A stretch of 64,000 nucleotides of DNA from contig JARLHE010000004.1 of assembly GCA_031292385.1 (NCBI GenBank), forward strand, positions 79,653 through 143,652, written 5' to 3'. Shown here one piece after another: positions 16,594 through 25,597 of the stretch; the first letter of the stretch is position 1, and each line of letters begins with the position of its first letter. The translations under genes and the position numbers were made by a program. Source of the stretch: Oligoflexia bacterium. Its GTDB lineage: Bacteria > Bdellovibrionota > UBA1018. The notes beneath the pieces are model-generated. The model was not told the DNA's origin and ran no database searches. It saw only the letters and a list, made by a program, of their open reading frames with translations.

Positions 16594-17085
16594 GTGCGAT
16601 TTACCCTGACCACCGTGATTATTCTCAATCTTTTCGCCGCCCTCGCGAATGCCGATATGCCCGCGGCGCCAAGCACCCCATTCGATAAGACCCCGTTTGA
16701 CGAAGGCGCCGAGGTCGACGAAAGCTATTTCGCCCTGAACGCGATGAAGGAACGCGACGCTCCAGGCGCTTCGACGCTCGTCACGCAGATGTATCCGACA
16801 AGAAGCTATTTGGATGTCCGGGTAGTCGCCGTCGATCGTCGCAAAGCTAAGGATTTTTTCGCTGACGGCCCGGTCGAACTGAATCGCGTGGCCACCGAAC
16901 TGAATCTTCACGACCTGCGGCCGGACGACCTCGGCCCAAAGCTCAAAACCCTTTTGACGAAGTATTATATCGTCAAAGTTTCAGTCACGGGCGGCACCGT
17001 TTCGGAGCCGCCGCGAGCCGCGAGCGCGAACAGCTGCGCGAACGCGGTCCAATCCGCACTCCGCGAGTTCCTGGATAAGAACTAG
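16594..17085 (+). CDS. Exported protein of unknown function
   Basis: A 163-residue protein starting with GTG at 16594, four bases after an AAGGAA site. It has a short signal peptide (RFTLTTVIILNLFAALANADM, cleavage after ANA). The mature part is acidic, with a mid segment TRSYLDVRVVAVDRRKAKDFF and two cysteine-free helices; one Cys (ANSCANAV) lies near the end. No family is recognised. It faces the Fe-S oxidoreductase gene tail to tail with two bases between stops. Confidence 0.7.
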   Translation: MRFTLTTVIILNLFAALANADMPAAPSTPFDKTPFDEGAEVDESYFALNAMKERDAPGASTLVTQMYPTRSYLDVRVVAVDRRKAKDFFADGPVELNRVATELNLHDLRPDDLGPKLKTLLTKYYIVKVSVTGGTVSEPPRAASANSCANAVQSALREFLDKN

Positions 17086-17087
17086 GC

Positions 17088-19082
17088 TTAAGGCGTCGCC
17101 TGGTCGATCAGCTCGGCGATATCCATCACGCGAACTTTATCGGTCATTTCCTTCGTCTTCACGCCGTCACTCATCATCGTCATGCAGAACGGACAGGAAG
17201 ACGCGATTACGCCCGCTTTGGTCGCGATAGCCTGCTCGGTGCGAGTGACGTTGATTCGCTTCCCGATCTTCTCTTCCATCCACATGCGGCCCCCGCCGGC
17301 GCCGCAGCACATGCTCTTGTCGTGGTTGGCGCTCATCTCGACCATGCGAACGGCCGGAAGCGACTCGATCACCGCGCGCGGCTGCTCATAGACGTTGTTC
17401 CAACGTCCGAGATAACAGCTGTCGTGAAACGTCACCGTCTCCTGGAACGGTTTCGTCGGCTTGATCTTTCCTTCGGAGATGAGCTTCGCGATGAATTGCG
17501 AATGGTGCATCACTTCGTAATGGCCGCCGAAATCGCCATACTCGTTTTTGATCGTATTGAAACAATGAGGGCATGCCGTCACGACATTCTTGACGTTGTA
17601 GCGGTTCATCGTTTCGACGTTCGCCTTGGCGAGCGTCTGATAAAGATATTCATTGCCGATACGCCGTGCCGGATCGCCCGTGCATTGCTCCTCGTTGCCC
17701 AGGATCGCGAACTTCACTTCCGCCTTTTTCAGCAGGTTCACGAAGGCGCGAAGGACTTTCTTGTTGCGATCGTCGTAGGATCCCGCGCAACCCACCCAGA
17801 GCAGCACGTCGACTTGCGAGTCCTGCGCCATGGTCTTCAGGTTCAACCCCTCCGCCCAATTCGCGCGCTCGGCCGAGCTGAACGCCCATGGCGTCGCGTT
17901 CGTTTCCATGTTTTTGAAAACGGTCTGAACCTCGGTCGGAAAGCGCGATTGCATCATGACCAGATCGCGGCGGATTTCATAAATCTTGTCCGTCTGCTCG
18001 ATGAAGACCGGACAGGCGATTTCGCACGCGCGACAGCTCGTGCAAGCCCAGATCACGTCTTCGGTGACGTTAGCGTCGATCGCGGGAGTGACCTCGTCCA
18101 GCTTTCCGGCGAGGATTCTGTCTTTATTGTCGAAAAGGTTGTGTTTCAGATCGATGATCAGCGCCTTCGGGGAGAGCGGCTTCTGCGTATTGTACGCCGG
18201 GCATAGATCCTGGCAGCGGCCGCACTCGGTGCATGAATAATAATCAAGCGCGTCCTTCCAGGCGAGATCCGTGACTTTCGCGGCACCGTATTGGGTCACT
18301 TTTTCGTCTTCGAAATTGATCGGTGTCATGCCCTTTTCGCGCGGAAGCCGGCGCAAAAAGGTGTTTGGTCCCGCGGCGACGACATGCAGGTGCTTTGAGC
18401 CCGGGATGTACATCGCGAAGCCCAGCACCAAAGACATATGGACCCACTTGAAAAACGTCCCGAGCTGCGCGTTCGCTTCCGCGCTCAACCCGAAGCTACC
18501 GAGCGCTTTGGCGACCGCGTTCGAAAAGGGCATCAGGCCCGCGAACCACATGTCGCCCTCGCCGCCCGCGCCGGCGCCCAGAATCTGGAAGCCGTGCATG
18601 AGGAAAATCGAAACCATGAGGGAGCCCGTGAACAAAAGAATCAGGTTCGCATCGCGCGATTTGCCCAATCCCTGCGGGCGAACGACGAAACGGCGGTAGC
18701 ATGCGTAAAACACGGCGAGCAAAACACCGAACGTAAAGACGTCGTGGAGCATGACCCAAGCGCCGTATAGGTGGTGGCCGACGAATTGAAAACTCGCTCC
18801 CTGATAGATCGTCGAGATGAATTGCTCGAGCGTCCCGACCGTGATGATCAGAAAGCCCCAGAAAATAATCGTATGGGCGATCCCGATGCCAGGCTTCTTC
18901 AAGACCTGCTTTTGCCCGAGCACATTGACCAAAGTGGTGACCAAGCGCGCGGCAATATGATCCAGCCGCTCCTTTTTGCCCTGATGGGCCTTCATCATCT
19001 TGATGAGATGAGAGAACTTATAGCCGGAATAACCGAACGCCGCGCCTGCGACGACCAAAAACAGGGGAGTTTGCCAAGTCAT
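17088..19082 (-). CDS. Membrane Fe-S oxidoreductase, ETF:quinone type
   Basis: A 664-residue protein in three parts. Residues 1-240 hold about six membrane segments of the nitrate-reductase-gamma cytochrome b type. Residues 285-375 hold two 4Fe-4S motifs (CTECGRCQDLCP and CTSCRACEIACP). The C-terminal half has two CCG domains like HdrB/GlpC (ACPHCFNTI..., SMCCGAGGGRMWMEE and SSCPFCMTMM). This architecture is that of the oxidoreductase encoded with EtfAB in Geobacter and syntrophs, which passes electrons from acyl-CoA dehydrogenases through ETF to membrane quinone. It follows etfB-etfA by 66 bases. Its precise electron acceptor is inferred. Confidence 0.9.
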   Translation of the reverse strand: MTWQTPLFLVVAGAAFGYSGYKFSHLIKMMKAHQGKKERLDHIAARLVTTLVNVLGQKQVLKKPGIGIAHTIIFWGFLIITVGTLEQFISTIYQGASFQFVGHHLYGAWVMLHDVFTFGVLLAVFYACYRRFVVRPQGLGKSRDANLILLFTGSLMVSIFLMHGFQILGAGAGGEGDMWFAGLMPFSNAVAKALGSFGLSAEANAQLGTFFKWVHMSLVLGFAMYIPGSKHLHVVAAGPNTFLRRLPREKGMTPINFEDEKVTQYGAAKVTDLAWKDALDYYSCTECGRCQDLCPAYNTQKPLSPKALIIDLKHNLFDNKDRILAGKLDEVTPAIDANVTEDVIWACTSCRACEIACPVFIEQTDKIYEIRRDLVMMQSRFPTEVQTVFKNMETNATPWAFSSAERANWAEGLNLKTMAQDSQVDVLLWVGCAGSYDDRNKKVLRAFVNLLKKAEVKFAILGNEEQCTGDPARRIGNEYLYQTLAKANVETMNRYNVKNVVTACPHCFNTIKNEYGDFGGHYEVMHHSQFIAKLISEGKIKPTKPFQETVTFHDSCYLGRWNNVYEQPRAVIESLPAVRMVEMSANHDKSMCCGAGGGRMWMEEKIGKRINVTRTEQAIATKAGVIASSCPFCMTMMSDGVKTKEMTDKVRVMDIAELIDQATP

Positions 19083-19148
19083 AAATCGAGAATAACTCAG
19101 GATACTTCCTCAGCGCGAGTGGCTTCTGAGGATTTTATGAGCGAATTC

Positions 19149-20117
19149 TCAGTGCTCGCGAACCTTCTTGAGCTCCTGAGCCAAAACCGGAACGACCTGA
19201 AACAGGTCGCCCACGACCCCGTAATCGGCGAGCTGGAAGATCGGCGCCTCCGGATCGGTATTGATCGCGACGATCACCTTGGACGTACGCATACCGGCCA
19301 AGTGCTGGATCGCGCCGCTGATGCCGCATGCGATGTAAAGGCTTGGCGACACGACCTTGCCGGTCTGCCCGACCTGGTCGCGATGGGGACGATAGCCGGC
19401 ATCCACGGCCGCCCGCGATGCCCCGACGGCCGCACCCAAAACATCGGCCATTTCTTCCAGAATTTTGAAGTTTTCGGCGCTCTTCATCGCGCGTCCGCCC
19501 GAAACCACGATCGAAGCTTCGGTCACGTCCGGACGTGCGCTATTGCCCTTCACCACCTCGATGACCTTGGTGACAAGCCCCGAGAGATCAACGTTCTCGT
19601 TGATCACCTCCGCGCTTTTCGATGCATCGGGCTTAGGAACGCCCAAGGCATTGGCGCGAATCGTCGCAACCTGTGGGCCCGCGCCCACGAACTCCACTTC
19701 GGCGGTCGCTTTGCCGGCATAGACCGGGCGGCGCACCTTGATCTTCGCGCCGTCGAACGCAAGGCTGATGCAATCGGAGGCCAGGCCCGCGTTCAAACGA
19801 GCCGCCACGCGCGGCATGAAATCGCGCCCCGTCGGCGTGTGGCTCGCGAGAACCACGTCCGCCGCACCGGCCTTAGCGAGCTCGGTCACCGCTTTGGCGT
19901 AAGCTTCGGCGGTATAGAATTTCAACGCGGCATTCTGCACCAAATGGACCTTCTGTGCCCCGTATTGGCCCAGCTCCTTCGCGAGATCGGCCACGCCCTC
20001 TCCTAGAAGAATCGCGTGGGTCTCGTTGCCCGCGGCGCTTGAGGCGCCCAAGAGCTCAAACGTCGATTTCTTTAAACGACCATCCCGATGTTCAGCGACG
20101 ACGAATACTTTTGCCAT
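19149..20117 (-). CDS. etfA: Electron transfer flavoprotein, alpha subunit
   Basis: A 322-residue ETF alpha chain. The N-terminal domain begins MAKVFVVAEHRDG. The C-terminal FAD domain contains VVSGGRAMKSAENF and the signature GQTGKVVSPSLYIACGISG followed by IVAINTDPEAPIFQLADYG. It carries electrons from acyl-CoA dehydrogenases. The start ATG 20117 has a GGTGG site seven bases upstream; a TTG two codons earlier is less likely. It lies two bases after the stop of etfB and is followed by the membrane oxidoreductase. Confidence 0.97.
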   Translation of the reverse strand: MAKVFVVAEHRDGRLKKSTFELLGASSAAGNETHAILLGEGVADLAKELGQYGAQKVHLVQNAALKFYTAEAYAKAVTELAKAGAADVVLASHTPTGRDFMPRVAARLNAGLASDCISLAFDGAKIKVRRPVYAGKATAEVEFVGAGPQVATIRANALGVPKPDASKSAEVINENVDLSGLVTKVIEVVKGNSARPDVTEASIVVSGGRAMKSAENFKILEEMADVLGAAVGASRAAVDAGYRPHRDQVGQTGKVVSPSLYIACGISGAIQHLAGMRTSKVIVAINTDPEAPIFQLADYGVVGDLFQVVPVLAQELKKVREH

Positions 20118-20119
20118 TT

Positions 20120-20890
20120 TCAAACCACCTTTGCTTCTTCATGAAGAAGACGAACGAGCTCTTTTGCCTGGGTCGCCGCATCACCGGCGATTTTCTTGCC
20201 GGCCTGTTTCGGCGCCGGCAATTGGAAACCCTTCAAGCGAATTTTCTGATCCGCATCCGACACGCCGACATCGGCGGCCTTCAATACTTTCACTTCCTTC
20301 TTCTTCGCCTTCATGATGTTCGGAAGAGAGGCGTAGCGCGGCTCATTGAGGCCTTTTTGCGCGGCGATCACGACCGGCATCGGGGCTTCGACGATTTCGA
20401 ACGCTCCGCCTTCGATTTCGCGCTTACACTTCACGGAACCGGCGCCGTACTCGACGTTGAGCACCACGGTGACGCAAGGATAACCCGCGTATTCCGCGAT
20501 GAGCTGGCTCGTTTGAGCGGCGCCGTCATCGATGGCTTCTTTGCCGGTGAAGACAACATCCACTTTCGCTTCCTTTTTCAGCGCGCCAGCGAGGGCACGC
20601 GCGGCCATGTTGTTATCGGCGGTCTCGGGAAGCTCGACGTGAATACCGTTGTCGGCGCCCATCGCGAGCGCGGTGCGAATCGCCTCAACGACACGAGGCG
20701 CTCCGGCGGAAAGAACGGTGACCGTGCTCCCCGCGTTTTTCTCTTTCAAACGAAGCGCTTCTTCGACAGCGAACTCATCATAGGGCGACATGATCCATTT
20801 CACGCCGGCCATGTCGACGGCGCTATCGCCGGACAGCTTGATTTTCGTTTCGGTATCAGGAACCTGCTTGATGCAAACGTAGATGTTCAT
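20120..20890 (-). CDS. etfB: Electron transfer flavoprotein, beta subunit
   Basis: A 256-residue ETF beta chain with the usual start MNIYVCIKQVPDTETKI, the AMP-binding core with SPYDEFAVEEALRLKE, and the recognition region VFTGKEAIDDGAAQTSQLIAEY. It pairs with EtfA to form the FAD/AMP heterodimer. The length fits the family (about 250). It is the first of the three etf genes and lies 62 bases after the dapD stop with no terminator between, so it may also be read from the dap operon. Confidence 0.97.
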   Translation of the reverse strand: MNIYVCIKQVPDTETKIKLSGDSAVDMAGVKWIMSPYDEFAVEEALRLKEKNAGSTVTVLSAGAPRVVEAIRTALAMGADNGIHVELPETADNNMAARALAGALKKEAKVDVVFTGKEAIDDGAAQTSQLIAEYAGYPCVTVVLNVEYGAGSVKCKREIEGGAFEIVEAPMPVVIAAQKGLNEPRYASLPNIMKAKKKEVKVLKAADVGVSDADQKIRLKGFQLPAPKQAGKKIAGDAATQAKELVRLLHEEAKVV

Positions 20891-20952
20891 AGGATCCCGA
20901 CTATAGCGAGGACGCGTCAGGATTCCAAACTAAGAATCGTGACGCATTATGC

Positions 20953-21708
20953 CTATACAGCGACTTGATGATCTCTCAACGCGCTGTTTAACGACGTCTT
21001 CAGATCGGTTGAAGCCGAGCGGGTCCCGATAATCAAAGCGCAAGGCACTCCGAACTCACCGGCCGGGAATTTCTTAGCGACCGAGCCGGGAATCACGACC
21101 GAACGGTCGGGAACGATCCCCTTCATTTCAACCGGCGCGGCGCCTCGCACGTCGATGATCTTAGTGCTCGCCGTAAGAACCACTCCCGCACCCAGGACCG
21201 CCTCTTTGCCGACCCGCACGCCTTCGACCACGATACAGCGGGATCCGATGAAAGCCCCATCTTCGATAATCACGGGCGCCGCTTGGGCCGGTTCAAGCAC
21301 GCCGCCGATTCCCACGCCGCCAGAGAGGTGAACATTACGTCCGATCTGCGCGCAAGAGCCCACGGTTGCCCACGTATCCACCATCGAACCGGAGCCGACG
21401 TAAGCGCCGACATTGACGAACCCGGGCATGATGATGGCGCCTTCCTCGATGAAGCTGCCGTAACGAACGACCGCGCCCGGCACCACGCGAACGCCCTTGA
21501 GCGACGCGCGTTTTTTGACCGGCAGCTTATCGAAGTATTCGAACACGCCCGCATCAAGCGGCTGCGCGGGAGTCGACTTCAGCATCTCGATAATCGCGGC
21601 TTTCGCCCAAGCGTTCACGGAGTTCGTCGCGGGATCCCAAACCCGAACCTGACCTCGATCGAGCAACTCGAGGATCTCCGCCGGGGATTTGTTTTGCATT
21701 TCGCTCAT
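20953..21708 (-). CDS. dapD: Tetrahydrodipicolinate N-succinyltransferase
   Basis: A 251-residue left-handed beta-helix acyltransferase; hexapeptide repeats fill the central part (GAIIMPGFVNVGAYVGSGSM, then GSCAQIGRNVHLSGGVGIGG). It makes N-succinyl-2-amino-6-oxopimelate in the succinyl branch of diaminopimelate synthesis. It is slightly shorter than the E. coli enzyme (274) because of a shorter N-terminal domain. The start at 21708 (MSEMQNKS) has an AAGGAA site ten bases before and overlaps the preceding stop (ATGA). It is the last gene of the lysA-dapA-dapB-M14-dapD order. No dapC or dapE is adjacent. Confidence 0.95.
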   Translation of the reverse strand: MSEMQNKSPAEILELLDRGQVRVWDPATNSVNAWAKAAIIEMLKSTPAQPLDAGVFEYFDKLPVKKRASLKGVRVVPGAVVRYGSFIEEGAIIMPGFVNVGAYVGSGSMVDTWATVGSCAQIGRNVHLSGGVGIGGVLEPAQAAPVIIEDGAFIGSRCIVVEGVRVGKEAVLGAGVVLTASTKIIDVRGAAPVEMKGIVPDRSVVIPGSVAKKFPAGEFGVPCALIIGTRSASTDLKTSLNSALRDHQVAV

Positions 21709-22439
21709 AGTCTCAAATTCCTTTTTTCCAATAGTCGCCAATAGTCGAGAGACGCCTGAATCAGCGGCAAATGCATTTCAAGCACGCGCTCTTTCGGCAA
21801 GCCCCGTTCAATTTCAAGGGTAATGGTCGGAATTCCGCGCTCGGCGCCGGCATATGTGCCCAAACAGCCCGGCGTCGGATAGCCGATATCCTCGGTGACA
21901 GGATAACCACACAAAGCCGACAAACGCTCACCCCACTCACGAGAAGGGCCGTTGATATTGACTTGAACCTTACTGAAAGAATGCGCGGACAAAATCGCCA
22001 TCGGCTTGCAGACATCGATGATCCGGGTCAGCGCCTGGTTCTCGGGCTCGCTGCCCGCTTGGGTGCCGGGAAAATAGCGGGGATTTTTCACCTCCGCCGT
22101 CCAATCGCGCGTCGGGAGATTGCGATTCAGATCGATGCCGCGCGCATTGGCCCGCTGAGGACGCGAAATGCCGTCAGGGTTGACCGACGACCAAACCAAA
22201 GCGCCGAGGCCGGCGGCGAGATAAGACTTCGACCACGCGTGCTCGATTTCTTCCATCAGCCAAACACCTTCGAGCTCATCGCCGTGAACCCCACCCAAAA
22301 ACAAAAGCCAAGGCCAGCTGGCCGGGCCCGGGACGTGCAGAATCTCGGCCGCGCGCCCCTGCGGCGCGAACGCGCGAACGCGAAGCTCGCGTCCCTCGGT
22401 CGACGAACCCAAAATCCAGTCGCGGTAGCCCGAGCTCAT
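21705..22439 (-). CDS. mpaA: M14-family zinc carboxypeptidase, MpaA-like
   Basis: A 244-residue peptidase of family M14. Zinc ligands His and Glu are in LGGVHGDELEGVW and the third His in ILSAHSFSKVQVN. The substrate-binding Arg/Asn are in RGIDLNRNLPT and the catalytic Glu in TITLEIERGLP. No signal peptide is present, so it is cytoplasmic. MpaA of E. coli cuts the gamma-D-Glu-diaminopimelate bond of muropeptides, giving free diaminopimelate. Position between dapB and dapD, with overlaps on both sides, fits that reaction. Other M14 amidases with different peptide substrates remain possible. Confidence 0.85.
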   Translation of the reverse strand: MSSGYRDWILGSSTEGRELRVRAFAPQGRAAEILHVPGPASWPWLLFLGGVHGDELEGVWLMEEIEHAWSKSYLAAGLGALVWSSVNPDGISRPQRANARGIDLNRNLPTRDWTAEVKNPRYFPGTQAGSEPENQALTRIIDVCKPMAILSAHSFSKVQVNINGPSREWGERLSALCGYPVTEDIGYPTPGCLGTYAGAERGIPTITLEIERGLPKERVLEMHLPLIQASLDYWRLLEKRNLRL

Positions 22440-23158
22440 TGCAAAACGCTTTCGGACATAAAATCATCCATCGTGAGCACCCGTGCCGAGCGCGGCTGCT
22501 CGCGCGAAGCGAGCCAAATCGCCGCATCAATCGCGCCGCGCGCGAAGATCGAGCGGTCTTGCGCGAAATGTCCCAGCACGATTTTGTCGGCCGGGCCGTA
22601 ATAGCTCACCTCGTGATCGCCGATGACCTCGCCCGCGCGAATGCTATGAACCTGTGGCAATCCCCCGCCGGAGGCCTCGATCGTCCGAGCCAAATTCAAA
22701 GCGGTACCACTGGGGGCGTCCTTTTTATGGCGATGATGAGTGTCCACGAGGACGGGCTCATAACCCAATTTCTTGAGCAGCGGAGCCGCGTCTTCGAGAA
22801 TTCTCCGAAGCGCCAAAACGCCCGTCGAAAAATTCGATGACGCCAAAACCGGCAGGCGCGCGGCGAGCGCCTCGAGTTCCACAAGCTGCGCGGGCTTCCA
22901 GCCCGTGCTTCCCACGACGAAAGCCGGCAACTTCGGCTCTTGCGCGCTCAACGCGATCCGGACCAGCGGAAGCATCGCCTCTGGCAGCGAAAAATCGATC
23001 ACCGCGTCACAAGAGAGCAAAGGCTCGAGCTCGGAGTCGCTTTTGTAGCGCCCCACCAACGCGCCGGCAGTCACCCGGCCCGCGTAATCGCTCGCGAGCA
23101 GCTTCGATACGCATTGGCCCATGCGGCCGGTAGCACCCAACAGACCGATACGAATCAC
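22436..23158 (-). CDS. dapB: 4-hydroxy-tetrahydrodipicolinate reductase
   Basis: A 240-residue DapB. The Rossmann motif IGLLGATGRMGQ starts at the second residue, the catalytic region VDTHHRHKKDAPSGTAL contains the conserved His pair and Lys, and the C-terminal part has HEVSYYGPADKIVLGHFAQDR. The start GTG 23158 has an AGGGAG site eight bases upstream and overlaps the dapA stop by GTGA. An upstream in-frame ATG at 23185 would add nine residues inside dapA and is unlikely. It reduces the DapA product with NAD(P)H. Confidence 0.96.
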   Translation of the reverse strand: MIRIGLLGATGRMGQCVSKLLASDYAGRVTAGALVGRYKSDSELEPLLSCDAVIDFSLPEAMLPLVRIALSAQEPKLPAFVVGSTGWKPAQLVELEALAARLPVLASSNFSTGVLALRRILEDAAPLLKKLGYEPVLVDTHHRHKKDAPSGTALNLARTIEASGGGLPQVHSIRAGEVIGDHEVSYYGPADKIVLGHFAQDRSIFARGAIDAAIWLASREQPRSARVLTMDDFMSESVLQ

Positions 23159-24054
23159 AAGCGACTCCCTGGCGCGACTCCGCAACGCTCAAGCGACTTT
23201 CGCAGCGTTTCGACACTGGCCGAAGAAAGCGGCGCGAGCGGCGCCCGAACGGTATCGCCGCAAAGCCCGGCATGCGTCATCGCGTACTTGACCGGCACCG
23301 GATTCGATTCGACGAAAAGATCCCGGAAAAGCGGATAGAATTTTTTATGCAAAGCCAGCGCATCCCGAAAATTCCCCTGATCCGCGAACTTCTGGATCGC
23401 GACCATCGCCCTCGGAAACAGATTGCTCGCGACCGACACCACGCCCGCGGCGCCGACGCTGAGAAGAGGCAAATACGTCGCGTCGTCTCCCGCAAGAACA
23501 TCCATCGAGCGCCCGGCAAGCTGAAGCGCGTCGAGAATTTCGGAAGTGAACGCGACATTGCCGGTGGCTTCTTTCAAGGAGCGCATCCGCGGATGAGCCG
23601 CGAGAGCCGCGGCGCTCGCGGCCATCAGCGAAACGCCGGTGCGTCCCGGGACATTGTAAACCATCACCTCGCACGAAACCGCGTCGGCCACCGCGTTGAA
23701 ATGCGCGATCAGCCCCGCCTGCGAAGGCTTGTTATAATAGGGCGTCACGACCAAGATTCCGTCGACTCCCTCGCCCGCGGCCCAGCGGGAAAACTCGATC
23801 GTCTCGGCCGTGTTGTTGGTTCCGGTTCCCGCAAGGGCTTTCACGCCGGTTCCACGAACTGTTTCGATAGCTGTTCGAATCAGCAGTTTTTTCTCTTCCG
23901 CCGACAGTGCGGGCGTTTCACCCGTTGTCCCGCAAGGAATCACACCAGCTACGCCGGCGTCGATCTGATCGGCCAGAATTTTTCTGAACGCGGCCAAATC
24001 GATCTTTCCCGACGGATCGAACGGGGTCACCACGGCCGTAAACACTCCACGCAT
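23155..24054 (-). CDS. dapA: 4-hydroxy-tetrahydrodipicolinate synthase
   Basis: A 299-residue TIM-barrel lyase. The Schiff-base Lys is in RSLKEATGN, the Tyr of the catalytic triad in MVYNVPGRTG, and the pyruvate-binding GTTGE in PCGTTGETPALS. YYNKPSQAGLIAHF is another family block. It condenses pyruvate with aspartate semialdehyde, the first committed step to diaminopimelate and lysine. The gene follows lysA by five bases. Length and motifs are normal. Confidence 0.97.
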   Translation of the reverse strand: MRGVFTAVVTPFDPSGKIDLAAFRKILADQIDAGVAGVIPCGTTGETPALSAEEKKLLIRTAIETVRGTGVKALAGTGTNNTAETIEFSRWAAGEGVDGILVVTPYYNKPSQAGLIAHFNAVADAVSCEVMVYNVPGRTGVSLMAASAAALAAHPRMRSLKEATGNVAFTSEILDALQLAGRSMDVLAGDDATYLPLLSVGAAGVVSVASNLFPRAMVAIQKFADQGNFRDALALHKKFYPLFRDLFVESNPVPVKYAMTHAGLCGDTVRAPLAPLSSASVETLRKSLERCGVAPGSRL

Positions 24055-24059
24055 CGTTA

Positions 24060-25379
24060 TTATCCTTTCATTTTCCCGGTCGTTTCTCCGCGAATCAGGT
24101 CGTCGTAGGACTCCCGCTCACGGATGATTTCGAACGAACCGTTTTGGATCAAAACTTCCGGAGGACGGGGACGGCTATTGTAATTGCTCGACATGGTGAA
24201 GCCGTAAGCGCCGGACGAAAGAATCGCCACTAAATCACCCGCCTCGATTTTGGCCCCGAGACCGCGGTTTTCGCCGAAACAATCGCCGGTTTCGCAGACC
24301 GGTCCGACGACATCGGCCTTCTTTTTCGTGCCCTGATTCTTCTTCTTCTCGACCGCGATGATTTCGTGATGGCTGCCGTAAAGAGCGGGGCGGGCAAGAT
24401 CGTTCATCGCCGCGTCGATGATCAGGAAATCCTTCGCCGGGCGGCTCTTTCGAAAGAGGACCTCGCTCAGAAGCACGCCGGAATTGCCGGAAATCAACCG
24501 GCCCGGCTCGATCAGAAGCTTCAGCGGCCGCTTCGCTTTTTTCGGATCGAAGATTTTCCGGATCAAAGCGCAGTACTTCTCGATGCTCGGGGCTTTCTCT
24601 CCGGCATAGGAAATTCCCAACCCTCCGCCCAAATCCACGAACTCAAGCTGAATCGACGGGGCTTTACGCTCGATCTCGCCCAGCAACTCGCGCAGACGGG
24701 TAAACGCGTCCTGCAGCGGGGCGAGCGACAACAACTGGCTGCCGATATGGACGCCGACGCCGTGGATCGAGATACCACGATAATGCGAAGGGTTTTCGTC
24801 CACCTGGGCTGCGATCGAAAGGATCTCCCTCCGATCCATGCCGAATTTGTTTTTCTTCAATCCGGTCGAGATATAGGGGTGAGTCTTAGCGTTCACGTCC
24901 GGATTAAAGCGCAAGGCGATCCGAGCGCTTTTTCCGAGTTCGAGCGCGACCGCGTTGATCAGCTCAAGCTCGGGCAGAGACTCCACGTTGAAAGAAAAAA
25001 TTCCGCGCCCTTCGTCGTAACTCAAGGCAGCCGCGATCTCGCCCGGAGTTTTGCCGACTCCGGAAAAGACGATCCGGTCGCCCGGAACGCCCGCCCTTTC
25101 CGCGCGAAAAAGCTCGCCACCGGAAACGATGTCCATGCCCGCCCCTTCGGCGGCGAGCATCCGCAAAATGGACAAATTGGAATTGGATTTCACCGCGAAG
25201 CAAACACGATGGTCGACTCCCCGAAGCCCCGCGCCCAATTTTCGCAACGGCTCCAAAAATGCTTGCGCCGAATAAACATAAACCGGAGTACCGGTGGCGT
25301 CTGCCACCTCCACAAGGGAGACTCCCTCGGCCGAGAGAAACCCGTCCTTGAAGTGAAAGTGGTCGAGCGGCTTGCTCAC
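24060..25379 (-). CDS. lysA: Diaminopimelate decarboxylase
   Basis: A 439-residue fold-type III PLP enzyme that decarboxylates meso-diaminopimelate to lysine. PLP lysine is in CFAVKSNSN, the Gly-rich phosphate site in LEFVDLGGGLGISY, and the substrate-binding Cys-Glu pair in VCETGDCFGENR. GAYGFTMSSNYNSRPRPPEVL is the family C-terminal block. The chain has a Lys-rich insert (KKKNQGTKKKAD) before the Cys motif, a little longer than usual. Its start overlaps the lptM-like stop by four bases, and it leads into dapA. Confidence 0.97.
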   Translation of the reverse strand: MSKPLDHFHFKDGFLSAEGVSLVEVADATGTPVYVYSAQAFLEPLRKLGAGLRGVDHRVCFAVKSNSNLSILRMLAAEGAGMDIVSGGELFRAERAGVPGDRIVFSGVGKTPGEIAAALSYDEGRGIFSFNVESLPELELINAVALELGKSARIALRFNPDVNAKTHPYISTGLKKNKFGMDRREILSIAAQVDENPSHYRGISIHGVGVHIGSQLLSLAPLQDAFTRLRELLGEIERKAPSIQLEFVDLGGGLGISYAGEKAPSIEKYCALIRKIFDPKKAKRPLKLLIEPGRLISGNSGVLLSEVLFRKSRPAKDFLIIDAAMNDLARPALYGSHHEIIAVEKKKNQGTKKKADVVGPVCETGDCFGENRGLGAKIEAGDLVAILSSGAYGFTMSSNYNSRPRPPEVLIQNGSFEIIRERESYDDLIRGETTGKMKG

Positions 25380-25582
25380 AGATCGGCCTCGTGCTCATGA
25401 ATGGAGGTAGGCAAGGCGGCCGGCGCCGGAGGGCCGATAAAATTTGGATTGGGAGCCGGAGACGGCCGCACAGCGTACTCGGATTGCTGTGGAGTCGCCG
25501 GGACGACCGGCAAGGGCGGTCCTTTAACGCCGCACGAGGTCAGCACGAAAGCGGAAGCCAGCAACGTTAAGCGACAAATCAT
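25376..25582 (-). CDS. lptM: Small lipoprotein, LptM/YifL-like
   Basis: A 68-residue lipoprotein. The signal peptide is followed directly by SCGVKGPPLPV, which matches the CG-x-KGPL lipobox signature of LptM (YifL); a Pro-rich tail follows. LptM helps mature the LptDE lipopolysaccharide translocon. In enterobacteria it precedes dapF, and in many proteobacteria a similar tiny gene precedes lysA, as here (4-base overlap with lysA). The family is short and low in complexity, so function transfer is moderate in strength. Confidence 0.75.
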   Translation of the reverse strand: MICRLTLLASAFVLTSCGVKGPPLPVVPATPQQSEYAVRPSPAPNPNFIGPPAPAALPTSIHEHEADL

Positions 25583-25597
25583 ACGTGATGTCGCATA

